Positions 38,922 through 45,163 of a stretch of 61,931 nt of DNA are shown here, piece by piece. This DNA comes from a virus. Within the stretch, counting starts at the first letter, position 1. Each line of letters begins with the position of its first letter. Position numbers and translations under genes: made by a program. The notes beneath the pieces are model-generated. The model was not told the origin of the DNA. It searched no databases and worked only from the letters and a program-made list of their open reading frames with translations. Location of the stretch: positions 1 through 61,931 of the IMG/VR virus record IMGVR_UViG_3300008267_000131. The stretch is one strand, 5' to 3'.

Positions 38922-39507
38922 TTAGGTCGGCAATATCTTCAGGGGTTATATTCTTCACGACAACCTTAGCCGCAAGCTCTTGGTCTCCTTGGTACAGCTT
39001 GTCATAGTATGCCTCTAGACGCTTGTTGATTTCGTCCATGTCGTTCATAATCTTGGACTTAATCTGCAACGCCTGCAAAAGGTCTTTGTCACGCTCCTCT
39101 TCTGTCCGAACCAACAGCTTAGACTGGTACTCGTAGAAGACCTCCTCATTAGACACAATCATAGACCAGATTCGGTTGTTCTGATGCTTAAGGAACTCGT
39201 CAATTGAGATTATGAACAGCTCGCTCACCATATCAATCATAGCCTCTTCTATGTTTTCGTGTTTAGCGAGGCCAGATAGGTTAGAGCATTCTTTCTTGCG
39301 CTGAGTGAGCTCCGGGTAGTGCCTCTTCATTGGAGAGGACTGGTCGTACATGTAGCATATGTACTTGATAATCGGAGTGGCTACGGCTTTGTACGATTTA
39401 ATTATCTGTGCAAACCCCCTGAGGTTCTCTATGTTGGGAACATCTTTGATGTCTTTTGCGCCGTGCACCTTGAAAGACATTGAACTAAACTCAGAATCGT
39501 GAAACAT
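38914..39507 (-). CDS. Candidate terminase small subunit (197 aa)
   Basis: Mostly helical, charged protein with a C-terminal coiled coil (about residues 140-185). It is the first gene of the late operon and overlaps the TerL start by 8 bp, the usual place for TerS. No helix-turn-helix was clearly recognised, so the function is inferred from position. A TACCTTTG promoter box lies 19 bp upstream, back to back with the plus-strand promoter of the next operon. Confidence 0.55.
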   Translation of the reverse strand: MFHDSEFSSMSFKVHGAKDIKDVPNIENLRGFAQIIKSYKAVATPIIKYICYMYDQSSPMKRHYPELTQRKKECSNLSGLAKHENIEEAMIDMVSELFIISIDEFLKHQNNRIWSMIVSNEEVFYEYQSKLLVRTEEERDKDLLQALQIKSKIMNDMDEINKRLEAYYDKLYQGDQELAAKVVVKNITPEDIADLNV

Positions 39508-39526
39508 AAAATTAAAATTTGTCTAA

Positions 39527-39534
39527 CAAAGGTA
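39527..39534 (-). promoter_or_regulatory. -7 box TACCTTTG of the packaging/capsid operon
   Basis: Exact TAnnTTTG on the minus strand, 19 bp before the 197-aa gene. It is one half of a compact divergent promoter pair (39527-39555). Confidence 0.65.
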
Positions 39535-39547
39535 TAGCCAAAATGTC

Positions 39548-39555
39548 TAAATTTG
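39548..39555 (+). promoter_or_regulatory. -7 box TAAATTTG, near-leaderless start
   Basis: Exact TAnnTTTG on the plus strand only four bases before the ATG at 39560. Transcription would start at or next to the start codon, giving a leaderless or nearly leaderless mRNA. Confidence 0.6.
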
Positions 39556-39559
39556 TAGA

Positions 39560-39853
39560 ATGAAAGCTAAGGACCTTAAGCGTAAAGGTGGTAAGATTCA
39601 ATACCATGGCGACTCATTTGATGGCTACAATAAGCCCAAAAGGGCCCCATCTGGAAGCCCAAAAAAGTATGTTGTCCTTGCTAAAAACAGCTCTGGCGAA
39701 GTAAAGAAAATCGGCTTTGGGGCACGGGGGTATCAGGACTTCCTGCAACACAAAGACCCAAAGAGACGAGCAAATTTCAAGTCACGCCACAATTGCTCAT
39801 CTGAGACCAACAAACTAACAGCAAGGTGGTGGGCTTGTAACTATAACTGGTAA
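39560..39853 (+). CDS. Small conserved basic phage/virus protein (97 aa)
   Basis: Basic protein with a motif of the type GARGYQDFLQHKDPKRRANF followed by a Cys and ending in TARWWACNYNW. I recall this HKDPxRR plus C-terminal Trp signature from small uncharacterised proteins of marine phages and large eukaryotic viruses. It is first in the plus-strand operon with an almost leaderless promoter. A packaged, nucleic-acid-binding role is possible but unproven. Confidence 0.7.
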   Translation: MKAKDLKRKGGKIQYHGDSFDGYNKPKRAPSGSPKKYVVLAKNSSGEVKKIGFGARGYQDFLQHKDPKRRANFKSRHNCSSETNKLTARWWACNYNW

Positions 39854-39855
39854 GT

Positions 39856-40227
39856 ATGTATTGCCCTTCATGTGATTTACCACTTACAGACAAGGATATA
39901 GAGTTATTAAGCAAAAGAAGAGGAGTTCCAAAGTCATACTGCCAGGAGTGTTCAAGAGACTATAGAAAATGGTCCAACATCAGAAGGCGTTACGGCATAA
40001 ACCAAGAACGGTACAATCAAATAGTAGAAGCTCAAGAAAACAAATGCGTACTATGCCATGAAGAGATTGGACCCAAATCAGTTGTCGACCATTGTCACTC
40101 ATCTGGAGTTGTTCGTGGGATTCTTTGCAACAACTGTAATGCCTTAGTTGGATTCTCAAAAGAAAGCATAGAAGTACTTAACAGGACAATAGAATATCTT
40201 AAAAGATGGAAAGAAAAAGCAGAGTAA
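39856..40227 (+). CDS. Endonuclease VII-like HNH nuclease (123 aa)
   Basis: The N-terminal zinc-ribbon has cysteines at 3, 6, 29 and 32. The C-terminal half is an endonuclease VII-type core: YGINQERYNQIVEAQ, CVLC (64-67), VVDHCHSSGVVRG with Asp78/His79/His81, then CNNCNALVG (Cys91, Cys94, Asn95). T4 endonuclease VII resolves branched DNA before packaging; that role fits a gene next to the terminase operon, though a homing-type nuclease is also possible. The start is 2 bp after the previous stop. Confidence 0.82.
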   Translation: MYCPSCDLPLTDKDIELLSKRRGVPKSYCQECSRDYRKWSNIRRRYGINQERYNQIVEAQENKCVLCHEEIGPKSVVDHCHSSGVVRGILCNNCNALVGFSKESIEVLNRTIEYLKRWKEKAE

Positions 40228-40382
40228 ACGAGGCTGGAAACTACACCAAGCCCGGAATGAGAAAGCAGCTTTTTGAGCAAATCAAAGCTGGAGGCAAGGG
40301 TGGCGACCCCGGAGAGTGGAGCGCCAGAAAGGCCCAGATGTTAGCACGATTATATAAGTCAAAAGGAGGGGGATATAAATGA
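40206..40382 (+). CDS. Small conserved basic protein (58 aa)
   Basis: The ATG at 40206 lies inside the 3' end of the nuclease gene; the TGA at 40380-40382 overlaps the next ATG. The product starts MERKSRVNEAGNYTKPG and continues through a lysine/glycine-rich stretch with GGDPGEWSARKAQML. I recall this signature from tiny proteins in marine phage genomes, often near the endolysin or the KSLKxWTxQxW protein that follows here. Function unknown. Confidence 0.65.
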   Translation: MERKSRVNEAGNYTKPGMRKQLFEQIKAGGKGGDPGEWSARKAQMLARLYKSKGGGYK

Positions 40383-40612
40383 AGGCTCCGCAAAAAAGTC
40401 TAAAAAAATGGACACAGCAGGAGTGGACTACTTCTGACGGAAGTCCGAGCGAAGGCAAAAAGCGCTACCTACCAAAAGCAGCGTGGAAGGCTCTTACGCC
40501 GGCGGAAAAAGCAGCTACAAACGCAGCTAAGGCTAAAGGAAACGCTGAAGGCAAGCAATTCGTAGCGCAGCCAAAATCTATTTCTAAAAAAGTAACCAAG
40601 TACAGAAAATGA
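40379..40612 (+). CDS. Small conserved basic protein, KSLKxWTxQxW family (77 aa)
   Basis: Lys/Ala-rich protein with KSLKKWTQQEW, RYLPKAAW, LTPAEKAATN and GKQFVAQPK blocks. These match a family of uncharacterised small proteins known from marine phages (from memory). It is coupled to both neighbours by ATGA overlaps, so it is translated with the 58-aa protein and the endolysin. The high basic charge suggests DNA or RNA binding. Confidence 0.7.
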   Translation: MKAPQKSLKKWTQQEWTTSDGSPSEGKKRYLPKAAWKALTPAEKAATNAAKAKGNAEGKQFVAQPKSISKKVTKYRK

Positions 40613-41058
40613 AACTATCTACGAACTTCTCTCTGGGCGAACTGACCCGTAGCGACGCCGCAAAACGTCAAGGAATTGCTAACGTGCCAACCGAGCAAGA
40701 GATTAAAAATCTAAAGGCAATCTGTGAGGATATCCTTGAGCCATTACGTGCCGATATGGGATTCCCCATTTTCATTAGTAGCGGGTTTCGCTCTGCTGCC
40801 GTAAACAAGAAGATTGGCGGAAGCACCACTTCACAGCACTGTAAGGGTGAGGCCGTAGACATCGATAACGATGGTAACAACGCAGAAATTTTCCATTGGA
40901 TTCTAGAAAATGCTGATTTTGACCAACTTATCTGGGAATTCGGAAATGAAAAAGAACCAGATTGGGTTCACGTTAGCTACGTAAAAGACCGTAAAAACCG
41001 TGGCCAGATTTTGCGTGCAAAGCGTGTCGCTGGTAAAACTGTTTACGAAAAGTTTTAA
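40609..41058 (+). CDS. M15-family peptidase, endolysin (149 aa)
   Basis: Zinc carboxypeptidase/endopeptidase fold. SSGFRSAAVN (residues 57-66), SQHCKGEAVDI (75-85) with His77 and Asp84, and DWVHVSY (118-124) with His121 form the M15/VanY-like zinc site. Such proteins cut peptidoglycan cross-links and act as phage endolysins. No signal peptide, so release needs a holin; the holin candidate is 21 kb away at 18933. It starts 4 bp inside the 77-aa gene. Confidence 0.88.
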   Translation: MKLSTNFSLGELTRSDAAKRQGIANVPTEQEIKNLKAICEDILEPLRADMGFPIFISSGFRSAAVNKKIGGSTTSQHCKGEAVDIDNDGNNAEIFHWILENADFDQLIWEFGNEKEPDWVHVSYVKDRKNRGQILRAKRVAGKTVYEKF

Positions 41059-41063
41059 CTTTG
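41056..41063 (+). promoter_or_regulatory. -7 box TAACTTTG followed by TCTAA
   Basis: Exact TAnnTTTG overlapping the endolysin stop codon, continuing as GTCTAAAGACC. It is the clearest plus-strand copy of the extended TAnnTTTGTCTAA form and lies 17 bp before the 53-aa gene. Confidence 0.6.
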
Positions 41064-41080
41064 TCTAAAGACCTCAGACC

Positions 41081-41242
41081 ATGAAAATGAAGATGCTTAC
41101 TCCTAAAATGTATAAGGAGATTGAAGTGAAGTCTCCTGACCTTATGGAGGCTATGAGGCAGGTGCAGGCCGCCGTGAAAGTGTGTGGCTGTACTCCGCTG
41201 TACTACGAGATTTGCGCCAAATACGAAGAAGAATCAGAATAA
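41081..41242 (+). CDS. Hypothetical small protein (53 aa)
   Basis: ATG at 41081 after the TAACTTTG promoter box; TAA at 41240-41242. The product is Lys/Met/Glu-rich with three cysteines, two as CGC near residue 35. It is too short for confident analysis, but the promoter and the tight fit to the next start (1 bp) support it. No function recognised. Confidence 0.6.
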   Translation: MKMKMLTPKMYKEIEVKSPDLMEAMRQVQAAVKVCGCTPLYYEICAKYEEESE

Positions 41243-41243
41243 G

Positions 41244-41468
41244 ATGCCAAGTAAGAGTAAAAAATTCTACGACTCCAATCCGAAGTCTAAAGAGCTCAAG
41301 AAGAAGTACGATACAAAGTACCATTCTACTGAAGAGCGGAAGAAGTACCGTGCTTTTCTGAACAAAAAAAACAGAGACGCCGGGACTTATGGGAATGGAG
41401 ACGGAATGGATTATGACCACTCTGAAAGGAAGTTTATTAAGAAAGAACGCAATAGAGCAAAAAAGTAA
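41244..41468 (+). CDS. Small conserved basic protein (74 aa)
   Basis: I start it at the ATG at 41244, directly after the 53-aa gene, rather than an in-frame upstream start inside that gene. The sequence KKFYDSNPKSKELKKKYD, then KKNRDAGTYGNGDGMDYDH, matches a family of very basic small proteins common in marine phages and giant viruses (from memory). The function is unknown; a DNA-packing or virion role would fit the charge. Confidence 0.7.
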   Translation: MPSKSKKFYDSNPKSKELKKKYDTKYHSTEERKKYRAFLNKKNRDAGTYGNGDGMDYDHSERKFIKKERNRAKK

Positions 41469-41470
41469 TC

Positions 41471-42097
41471 ATGCCACAGCCAAATAAGAAGCGAGTAACG
41501 AGAGGGGAGAAGCTATCGGCAAAGGCGGAGCTTGAAATGCTCAGCAATCCGTGGTCTGGAGATGCTGGCCTAGAGGCATTTCAAGAGCAACAGCGAAGAC
41601 AAGAACGCCCAGTCCTTGATGCCGCAAAAAAAATGCGCCTTGGATGGAGCGGTCTTGCCCTTGGTGGAAAGAACGGAAGAAGCAAAGCCGAGAACTGGAA
41701 TGAGCTAACCAATAAAATGGAGACACCAACTAGCCTAGACAGCAAAGCCGTTAAGGCTTTGAAGGTTATTGGTCGTGCTACTCCTATTCCACTTGTGGCT
41801 GGGGCCGTGGCATCAGGCATGACGCCAATCGTTGTATATCCAGAACTTCGGGGCGCTGGTGATTTTGTCGAGACGGTTGTTTCCGAGTCTAGAAAAAACA
41901 AAGACTACAGAAAGGATGTCAAGGTATTGGCAAAGTCTAATCGTAAAGATGCGTCTTTGTATGAACAAAGGGCCGGAGAAATAGTCCGGGCCAAATACGA
42001 AGCACGTGGATTAAAGCAAGAGGACATAGATAAACAGAAATACGGCGCACAGCAAACCACATACGCATCCAATCAAAAAACCCTAAAGAAAAAATGA
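41471..42097 (+). CDS. Hypothetical basic protein with one apolar segment (208 aa)
   Basis: Basic at both ends, with a hydrophobic stretch at about residues 100-123 (ATPIPLVAGAVASGMTPIVV) that could insert in a membrane. The last 60 residues are a Lys/Glu-rich helix. It is 2 bp from the preceding gene and overlaps the next start (ATGA). No family recognised. Confidence 0.65.
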   Translation: MPQPNKKRVTRGEKLSAKAELEMLSNPWSGDAGLEAFQEQQRRQERPVLDAAKKMRLGWSGLALGGKNGRSKAENWNELTNKMETPTSLDSKAVKALKVIGRATPIPLVAGAVASGMTPIVVYPELRGAGDFVETVVSESRKNKDYRKDVKVLAKSNRKDASLYEQRAGEIVRAKYEARGLKQEDIDKQKYGAQQTTYASNQKTLKKK

Positions 42098-42198
42098 CCG
42101 GCCAAGAATTCGAAGATTGGGTAAATGACCTTGAAGAGGCAAAGCAACCCACTTGCAATATTGAAAATCCAGAACAGTGCGAAAACTGCGGAAGCTGA
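42094..42198 (+). CDS. Tiny acidic protein with Cys cluster (34 aa)
   Basis: ATG at 42094 overlaps the preceding stop (ATGA); its own TGA overlaps the next ATG (TGATG). The peptide is acidic and ends CNIENPEQCENCGS, so three closely spaced cysteines could bind a metal. The overlaps on both sides are the main support. Confidence 0.5.
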   Translation: MTGQEFEDWVNDLEEAKQPTCNIENPEQCENCGS

Positions 42199-42374
42199 TG
42201 AACGAGGCGTTCAATGACTACATCTTTCACTACAATCCATACTCTCGGGTATGGAGTGCGGTAAAGCGTGAGTATTCCAATGCCTACTTCAATGGGGAGG
42301 ATATCCCTGAGGGTGGAATTCACCGCTCTGAAGATTTGAAGATATTAACGCATTACATCAACTGGAATGGCTAA
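42198..42374 (+). CDS. Small conserved phage protein, YNPYSRVWxAVKR type (58 aa)
   Basis: Start ATG at 42198 overlaps the stop of the 34-aa gene. The sequence FHYNPYSRVWSAVKREY is a signature I recall from small proteins in flavobacterial and marine phages, with a C-terminal helix. Function unknown. Confidence 0.65.
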   Translation: MNEAFNDYIFHYNPYSRVWSAVKREYSNAYFNGEDIPEGGIHRSEDLKILTHYINWNG

Positions 42375-42486
42375 GAGTGCAAAAAAGCGTGGTGAGAATA
42401 CAAGCGGTAAGAAGCGTGTAAGCAAAGACCGTGTGGTAATTGGTATTAATAATTTTGAAATTGTAAATCGGTTATGGCAAAAGTAG
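42367..42486 (+). CDS. Tiny basic protein (39 aa)
   Basis: ATG at 42367 (overlapping the previous gene end) to TAG at 42484-42486. Lys/Arg-rich N-terminus (MAKSAKKRGENTSGKKR) and a short hydrophobic C-terminal part. It overlaps the next gene by 13 bp. Supported by its place in a chain of overlapping genes; function unknown. Confidence 0.5.
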   Translation: MAKSAKKRGENTSGKKRVSKDRVVIGINNFEIVNRLWQK

Positions 42487-42611
42487 CGGCCGTTCTGGTC
42501 AAGCGTGAGAAGAAGCAGGTATCTCGTCCTGGTGTTCACGCAAAAACAAAGTCTTCTAAGAACAAGGGCAGCAAGCTCTACAAAAAGGTCTATAAGGGCC
42601 AAGGAAAATGA
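42474..42611 (+). CDS. Tiny very basic conserved protein (45 aa)
   Basis: ATG at 42474, TGA at 42609-42611 overlapping the spanin ATG (ATGA). The product contains SRPGVHAKTKSSKNKGSK and ends KGQGK, a pattern I recall in tiny proteins of many marine and crAss-like phages. About a third of the residues are Lys/Arg, suggesting binding to nucleic acid. Confidence 0.65.
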   Translation: MAKVAAVLVKREKKQVSRPGVHAKTKSSKNKGSKLYKKVYKGQGK

Positions 42612-43048
42612 AATGGTCGTTCATCTTAATCCCATTACTAACTGGGTGCTCAGCAAGCTGGCATCTAAAGCAGGCAGTGAAGAAGGACCCGTCTCTCCTT
42701 CAAACGAAGACCATTGTCCTTACCGACACCTTGGAGCTTCCGGGGAAGACGATTGTTGACACGTTAGAGGTTCCTACTCTTGACCAGTGGACAGCTTGGG
42801 AGAATGACTCTCTTAGAATCGAGTTGTCTTTAGTTAAGGATGCTGTGACTGGTCAGAGCCGAATCAAGTTCAAGGCTGATATCAAGCCTCAGACTATAAC
42901 CAGGGAAGTGAAGGTAGACTGTCCTCCTTCGGTAATCCAGAAGCCCTCCTCTCGTTCAAGGCTATCAAGCTTTGTGCTCTACGCTCTGGGAGCCTTGTTC
43001 GTTTATGGCGTAGGGTACCTGCACGGTCGAGTAACTGGGAGAGGATAA
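42608..43048 (+). CDS. Unimolecular spanin-like lipoprotein (146 aa)
   Basis: The N-terminus MKWSFILIPLLTGCS is a lipoprotein signal with lipobox LTGC (Cys14). The middle is a periplasmic domain with beta character (residues 30-110). A C-terminal transmembrane helix (about residues 124-140) is followed by a basic end. Outer-membrane lipid anchor plus inner-membrane C-terminal helix is the layout of a u-spanin, which fuses the two membranes in the last step of lysis. It lies in the endolysin operon. Its last 155 bp overlap the 3' end of a convergent gene. Confidence 0.75.
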   Translation: MKWSFILIPLLTGCSASWHLKQAVKKDPSLLQTKTIVLTDTLELPGKTIVDTLEVPTLDQWTAWENDSLRIELSLVKDAVTGQSRIKFKADIKPQTITREVKVDCPPSVIQKPSSRSRLSSFVLYALGALFVYGVGYLHGRVTGRG

Positions 43049-43343
43049 TACGTCCTCTTCTAGATATCCGATATACCCCATATGCTTGTTTATGGATAAG
43101 GTCGTCTTTGATGGCGTCCTTGATGTGGTCTGCGGTTACAGAATACAGCTGTGAGCCATCTATATCGTTGGAGTAGTTGAAGAATCCATCTACGTCTTCT
43201 AGGTGTGCTGCGAACAGCAGGAACATAACGGTGGGCTCACCGATATGATGGTCTTTAGCTATGTACTTGATAGCCCTATTTATTTGGAAATAATCCAACG
43301 CAGCGTCTGATGCTCTACGGATTATCTCAATATTTGACGACAT
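42894..43343 (-). CDS. Hypothetical protein with winged-helix character (149 aa)
   Basis: Residues 1-98 are helical with a plausible winged-helix pattern (DHIGEPTVMFLLFAAHL-type helix, then YSVTADHIKDAIKDDLI and a RISRRGR wing). The last ~50 residues (Arg/Leu/Pro-rich) are encoded antisense to the 3' end of the spanin gene and look like read-through rather than a designed domain. It follows the 103-aa gene with a 22-bp overlap, under the promoter at 43638. Possibly a transcription regulator; uncertain. Confidence 0.55.
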   Translation of the reverse strand: MSSNIEIIRRASDAALDYFQINRAIKYIAKDHHIGEPTVMFLLFAAHLEDVDGFFNYSNDIDGSQLYSVTADHIKDAIKDDLIHKQAYGVYRISRRGRIILSQLLDRAGTLRHKRTRLPERRAQSLIALNERRASGLPKEDSLPSLPWL

Positions 43344-43633
43344 GTCTCCATAATTACTGGGCCTTGCTCACCGAAGTCCTCATCTACAAACTCTTCATTG
43401 ATAAAGTCTATGGCCTCATCTATTTCGATGTCTTTACGTCTCATGGCTATATCAACCATTGCCCAGTAGTCATAGACAAGGCATGGTTTGAGGTTTGGCT
43501 TTACCGCTATACCGAGGAATGCGTCCTCCATATCTCTGATGGCTACAATCCCGTTTACGAATTCGTTGTCATCACCGAGTGTATCGAAGATGTACTTCCG
43601 CAGGGTGTCGTAATCGTGGATTGTTCCGTACAT
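43322..43633 (-). CDS. Hypothetical acidic protein beside the iteron array (103 aa)
   Basis: Acidic, helical protein (MYGTIHDYDTLRKYIFD onward) without a recognised motif. The -7 box TAAATTTG lies four bases before its ATG, so its mRNA is likely leaderless. The first codons contain TGTACGGAA, a half-site of the iterons found 96 bp upstream. It is coupled to the winged-helix-like gene. A regulatory role near the origin-like array is possible. Confidence 0.6.
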   Translation of the reverse strand: MYGTIHDYDTLRKYIFDTLGDDNEFVNGIVAIRDMEDAFLGIAVKPNLKPCLVYDYWAMVDIAMRRKDIEIDEAIDFINEEFVDEDFGEQGPVIMETCRQILR

Positions 43634-43637
43634 GTTG

Positions 43638-43645
43638 CAAATTTA
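43638..43645 (-). promoter_or_regulatory. -7 box TAAATTTG (leaderless-type)
   Basis: Minus strand TAAATTTGCAACATG: exact TAnnTTTG with the ATG four bases downstream. It sits at the AT-rich side of the 43.7-kb iteron array. Confidence 0.55.
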
Positions 43646-43843
43646 AGATTTCCGATTATATTAACTAGTTAGTTAGTTAACTAGTATAGTTATATACTTA
43701 GAACATATATGTGGACTTTTTTGAAAAGTGTACGGATTTTCCGTACATCCACCCCCCAGTTTCCGGATTTTCCGTACACGTGTTACAACTCATGTCCGGA
43801 TTTTCCGTACACCCATAATTACGATGTACGGATTTTCCGGAAA
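43646..43843. repeat. Four-copy 19-bp iteron array with AT-rich palindromic flank (origin-like)
   Basis: Four 19-bp sites lie at 43729-43747 (TGTACGGATTTTCCGTACA, a perfect 8-3-8 dyad), 43760-43778, 43793-43811 and 43825-43843. Start-to-start spacings are 31, 33 and 32 bp, about three helical turns. All share CGGATTTTCCG; only the outer bases vary. To the left is an AT-rich stretch (43646-43728) holding the inverted repeat TTAACTA-N6-TAGTTAA (43661-43680). Two of the sites are identical to reverse complements of iterons inside the initiator gene at 58263-58377. The function (second origin, copy control or operator) is inferred. Confidence 0.85.
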
Positions 43844-44002
43844 CTAGTCAGACCACTTATCCGTTGGGAGTAGTGCCATGAACGTCCACCGCATCCACGT
43901 CACACCAATCCAGTAACCACCCTCGAGTGATTTATCGTAGCCAATGGACACGCACGGCAGAACAACAAACACTCCCCAGTTTTTTAAAAAGTATGTTTTC
44001 AT
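43844..44002 (-). CDS. Small hydrophobic/aromatic protein (52 aa)
   Basis: ATG at 44002, TAG at 43844-43846, ending exactly at the edge of the last iteron. The peptide is Trp/Phe/Val-rich (MKTYFLKNWGVFVVLPC, later YWIGVTWMRWTFMALL) and reads like a genuine small phage protein, possibly membrane-associated. No promoter box was clearly seen; it may be read through from the tRNA and GroES-like genes. Confidence 0.5.
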   Translation of the reverse strand: MKTYFLKNWGVFVVLPCVSIGYDKSLEGGYWIGVTWMRWTFMALLPTDKWSD

Positions 44003-44020
44003 GGTGTGAATATAATCATT

Positions 44021-44036
44021 TTCCTGACGTCAGGAA
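44021..44036. other. Perfect 16-bp palindrome next to the tRNA
   Basis: TTCCTGACGTCAGGAA is fully self-complementary and ends 2 bp from the tRNA 3' end. It could be a dimeric regulator site or an RNA hairpin; no T-run follows, so it is not a standard terminator. Confidence 0.6.
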
Positions 44037-44038
44037 CT

Positions 44039-44116
44039 TGGTGACCCCGGCACGATTCGAACGTGCAACCCACAGCTTAGAAGGCTGTTGCTCTAGTCCG
44101 ATTGAGCTACGGGGCC
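44039..44116 (-). tRNA. tRNA-Arg(TCT)
   Basis: The cloverleaf reads on the minus strand: acceptor GGCCCCG/CGGGGTC (one G-T pair), D arm GCTC/GAGC, anticodon arm ACAGC-CTTCTAA-GCTGT with anticodon TCT, T arm GCACG-TTCGAAT-CGTGC, discriminator A and an encoded CCA at 44039-44041. It decodes AGA. It lies 4 bp downstream of the GroES-like gene stop and is probably co-transcribed with it. Confidence 0.93.
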
Positions 44117-44120
44117 TCTA

Positions 44121-44684
44121 TCACTCTTCGAGCCAGTCGACTAGCGTGGCATCGATATCCTCTTCACACATCACGTATACGTTCTGCATGTCGAGCCTAT
44201 TCTCAAAGGCGTTGCGTGGGTGGAAGGTAACCTTCTGACCAACCATCTCTGGATTGGGGTGTACGAGCACCGTTCCCTGCTTCTCACTAACCAACCCCTC
44301 AGGACGCAATTTCAGCCCTCCTGAGAGCTTTTCTGGTAGCTTGTAAGGTACCACTGCCACATGACCATTAAAACTCTCCCAAATCGAAGAATCTGACCTC
44401 TTCACAAAGAACACAGAGTCCTCTGGCACCAAACACCTCGTATCATCGTCAATAAACGCCACAGAGCCCTCCATCTCTACCACCGTGTAGTGAAAGAACA
44501 ATCTGTCCCCTCTACCTACTCTAGAGCCCCTAGGAGACGCATATACGACCCCCTCCTGCTTAGCATAGTGCGTGGGCCTATACGTCGGGTCGACATACAA
44601 CACCCCTCCACCGTTCAACTCAATCTCCCTATTGTACGCATCCCTATTGATGTCCACAATAAAACGTCCAAATACACTGTCCAT
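44121..44684 (-). CDS. Phage GroES-like co-chaperonin (187 aa)
   Basis: I start it at the ATG at 44684; an in-frame start 51 bp upstream includes the promoter box. The sequence has two GroES-like halves: REIELNGGGVLYVD, then EGVVYASPRG with GDRLFFHYTVVE (mobile-loop/beta-barrel part), and PEGLVSEKQGTVLVH, VGQKVTFHP and MCEEDIDATLVD, matching the GroES C-terminal pattern around DILA. Similar double-length co-chaperonins occur in Bacteroidota phages (from memory). It would cap host GroEL to fold phage proteins. A TATATTTG box lies 18 bp upstream. Confidence 0.75.
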   Translation of the reverse strand: MDSVFGRFIVDINRDAYNREIELNGGGVLYVDPTYRPTHYAKQEGVVYASPRGSRVGRGDRLFFHYTVVEMEGSVAFIDDDTRCLVPEDSVFFVKRSDSSIWESFNGHVAVVPYKLPEKLSGGLKLRPEGLVSEKQGTVLVHPNPEMVGQKVTFHPRNAFENRLDMQNVYVMCEEDIDATLVDWLEE

Positions 44685-44702
44685 AATCAACTTATTTGAC
44701 CG

Positions 44703-44710
44703 CAAATATA
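44703..44710 (-). promoter_or_regulatory. -7 box TATATTTG for the GroES-like gene and tRNA
   Basis: Exact TAnnTTTG on the minus strand; possible -33 TTTG or TTG elements lie 17-22 bp upstream inside a G-rich (minus strand) segment. Confidence 0.6.
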
Positions 44711-44731
44711 ACCTACCCCACACCAACCAAA

Positions 44732-44915
44732 CCAATAGCTAAATCCTATCACCTGCCTGTCTTACCCCCGTAATTTTCGAGACAAACACCATTTCCAATA
44801 GCCAAAACCTATCAGCATCCCAACACCATACCCCCATCTAAATACCCCCACCACCCAGCAAAACCACTGTAAATCAGTTAACTAACCGGGTGCCCATAGC
44901 TAAAAACTATTAGCC
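44732..44915. repeat. Three ATAG-N7-CTAT dyad repeats
   Basis: Copies: CCAATAGCTAAATCCTATC at 44732, CCAATAGCCAAAACCTATC at 44795 and CCATAGCTAAAAACTATTAG near 44894. Each has an ATAG/CTAT dyad with a 7-bp A-rich centre. Spacing is 63 and 98 bp. Likely binding sites for one regulator. Confidence 0.6.
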
Positions 44916-45163
44916 AACAAACCATGTAGGTCGGGAGGAAACAATGTGAGTTGGGAGGGGCAATAACACATACAAGAAGGGGGGAGTGCCTGCGCTGCGG
45001 GAACCGCTCGCACTCACCGGGTACCCCCCGCCGGCTTTCAGCCTCACACGAGGTACCCCAACCTCCCCCAACCAGCCAACTAATGCCAAAGTAAAACTAA
45101 AAGTTTTAACCCTGCTATTAGACTGGCTAACCGGCTGAAAGTCAGTAGGGTTAGACCGGGAAC

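Noticed and set aside
43729-43843. CRISPR array
   Set aside because: Repeats are 19 bp, spacers only 12-14 bp, and the same repeats occur in a gene; no cas genes. Iterons explain it better.
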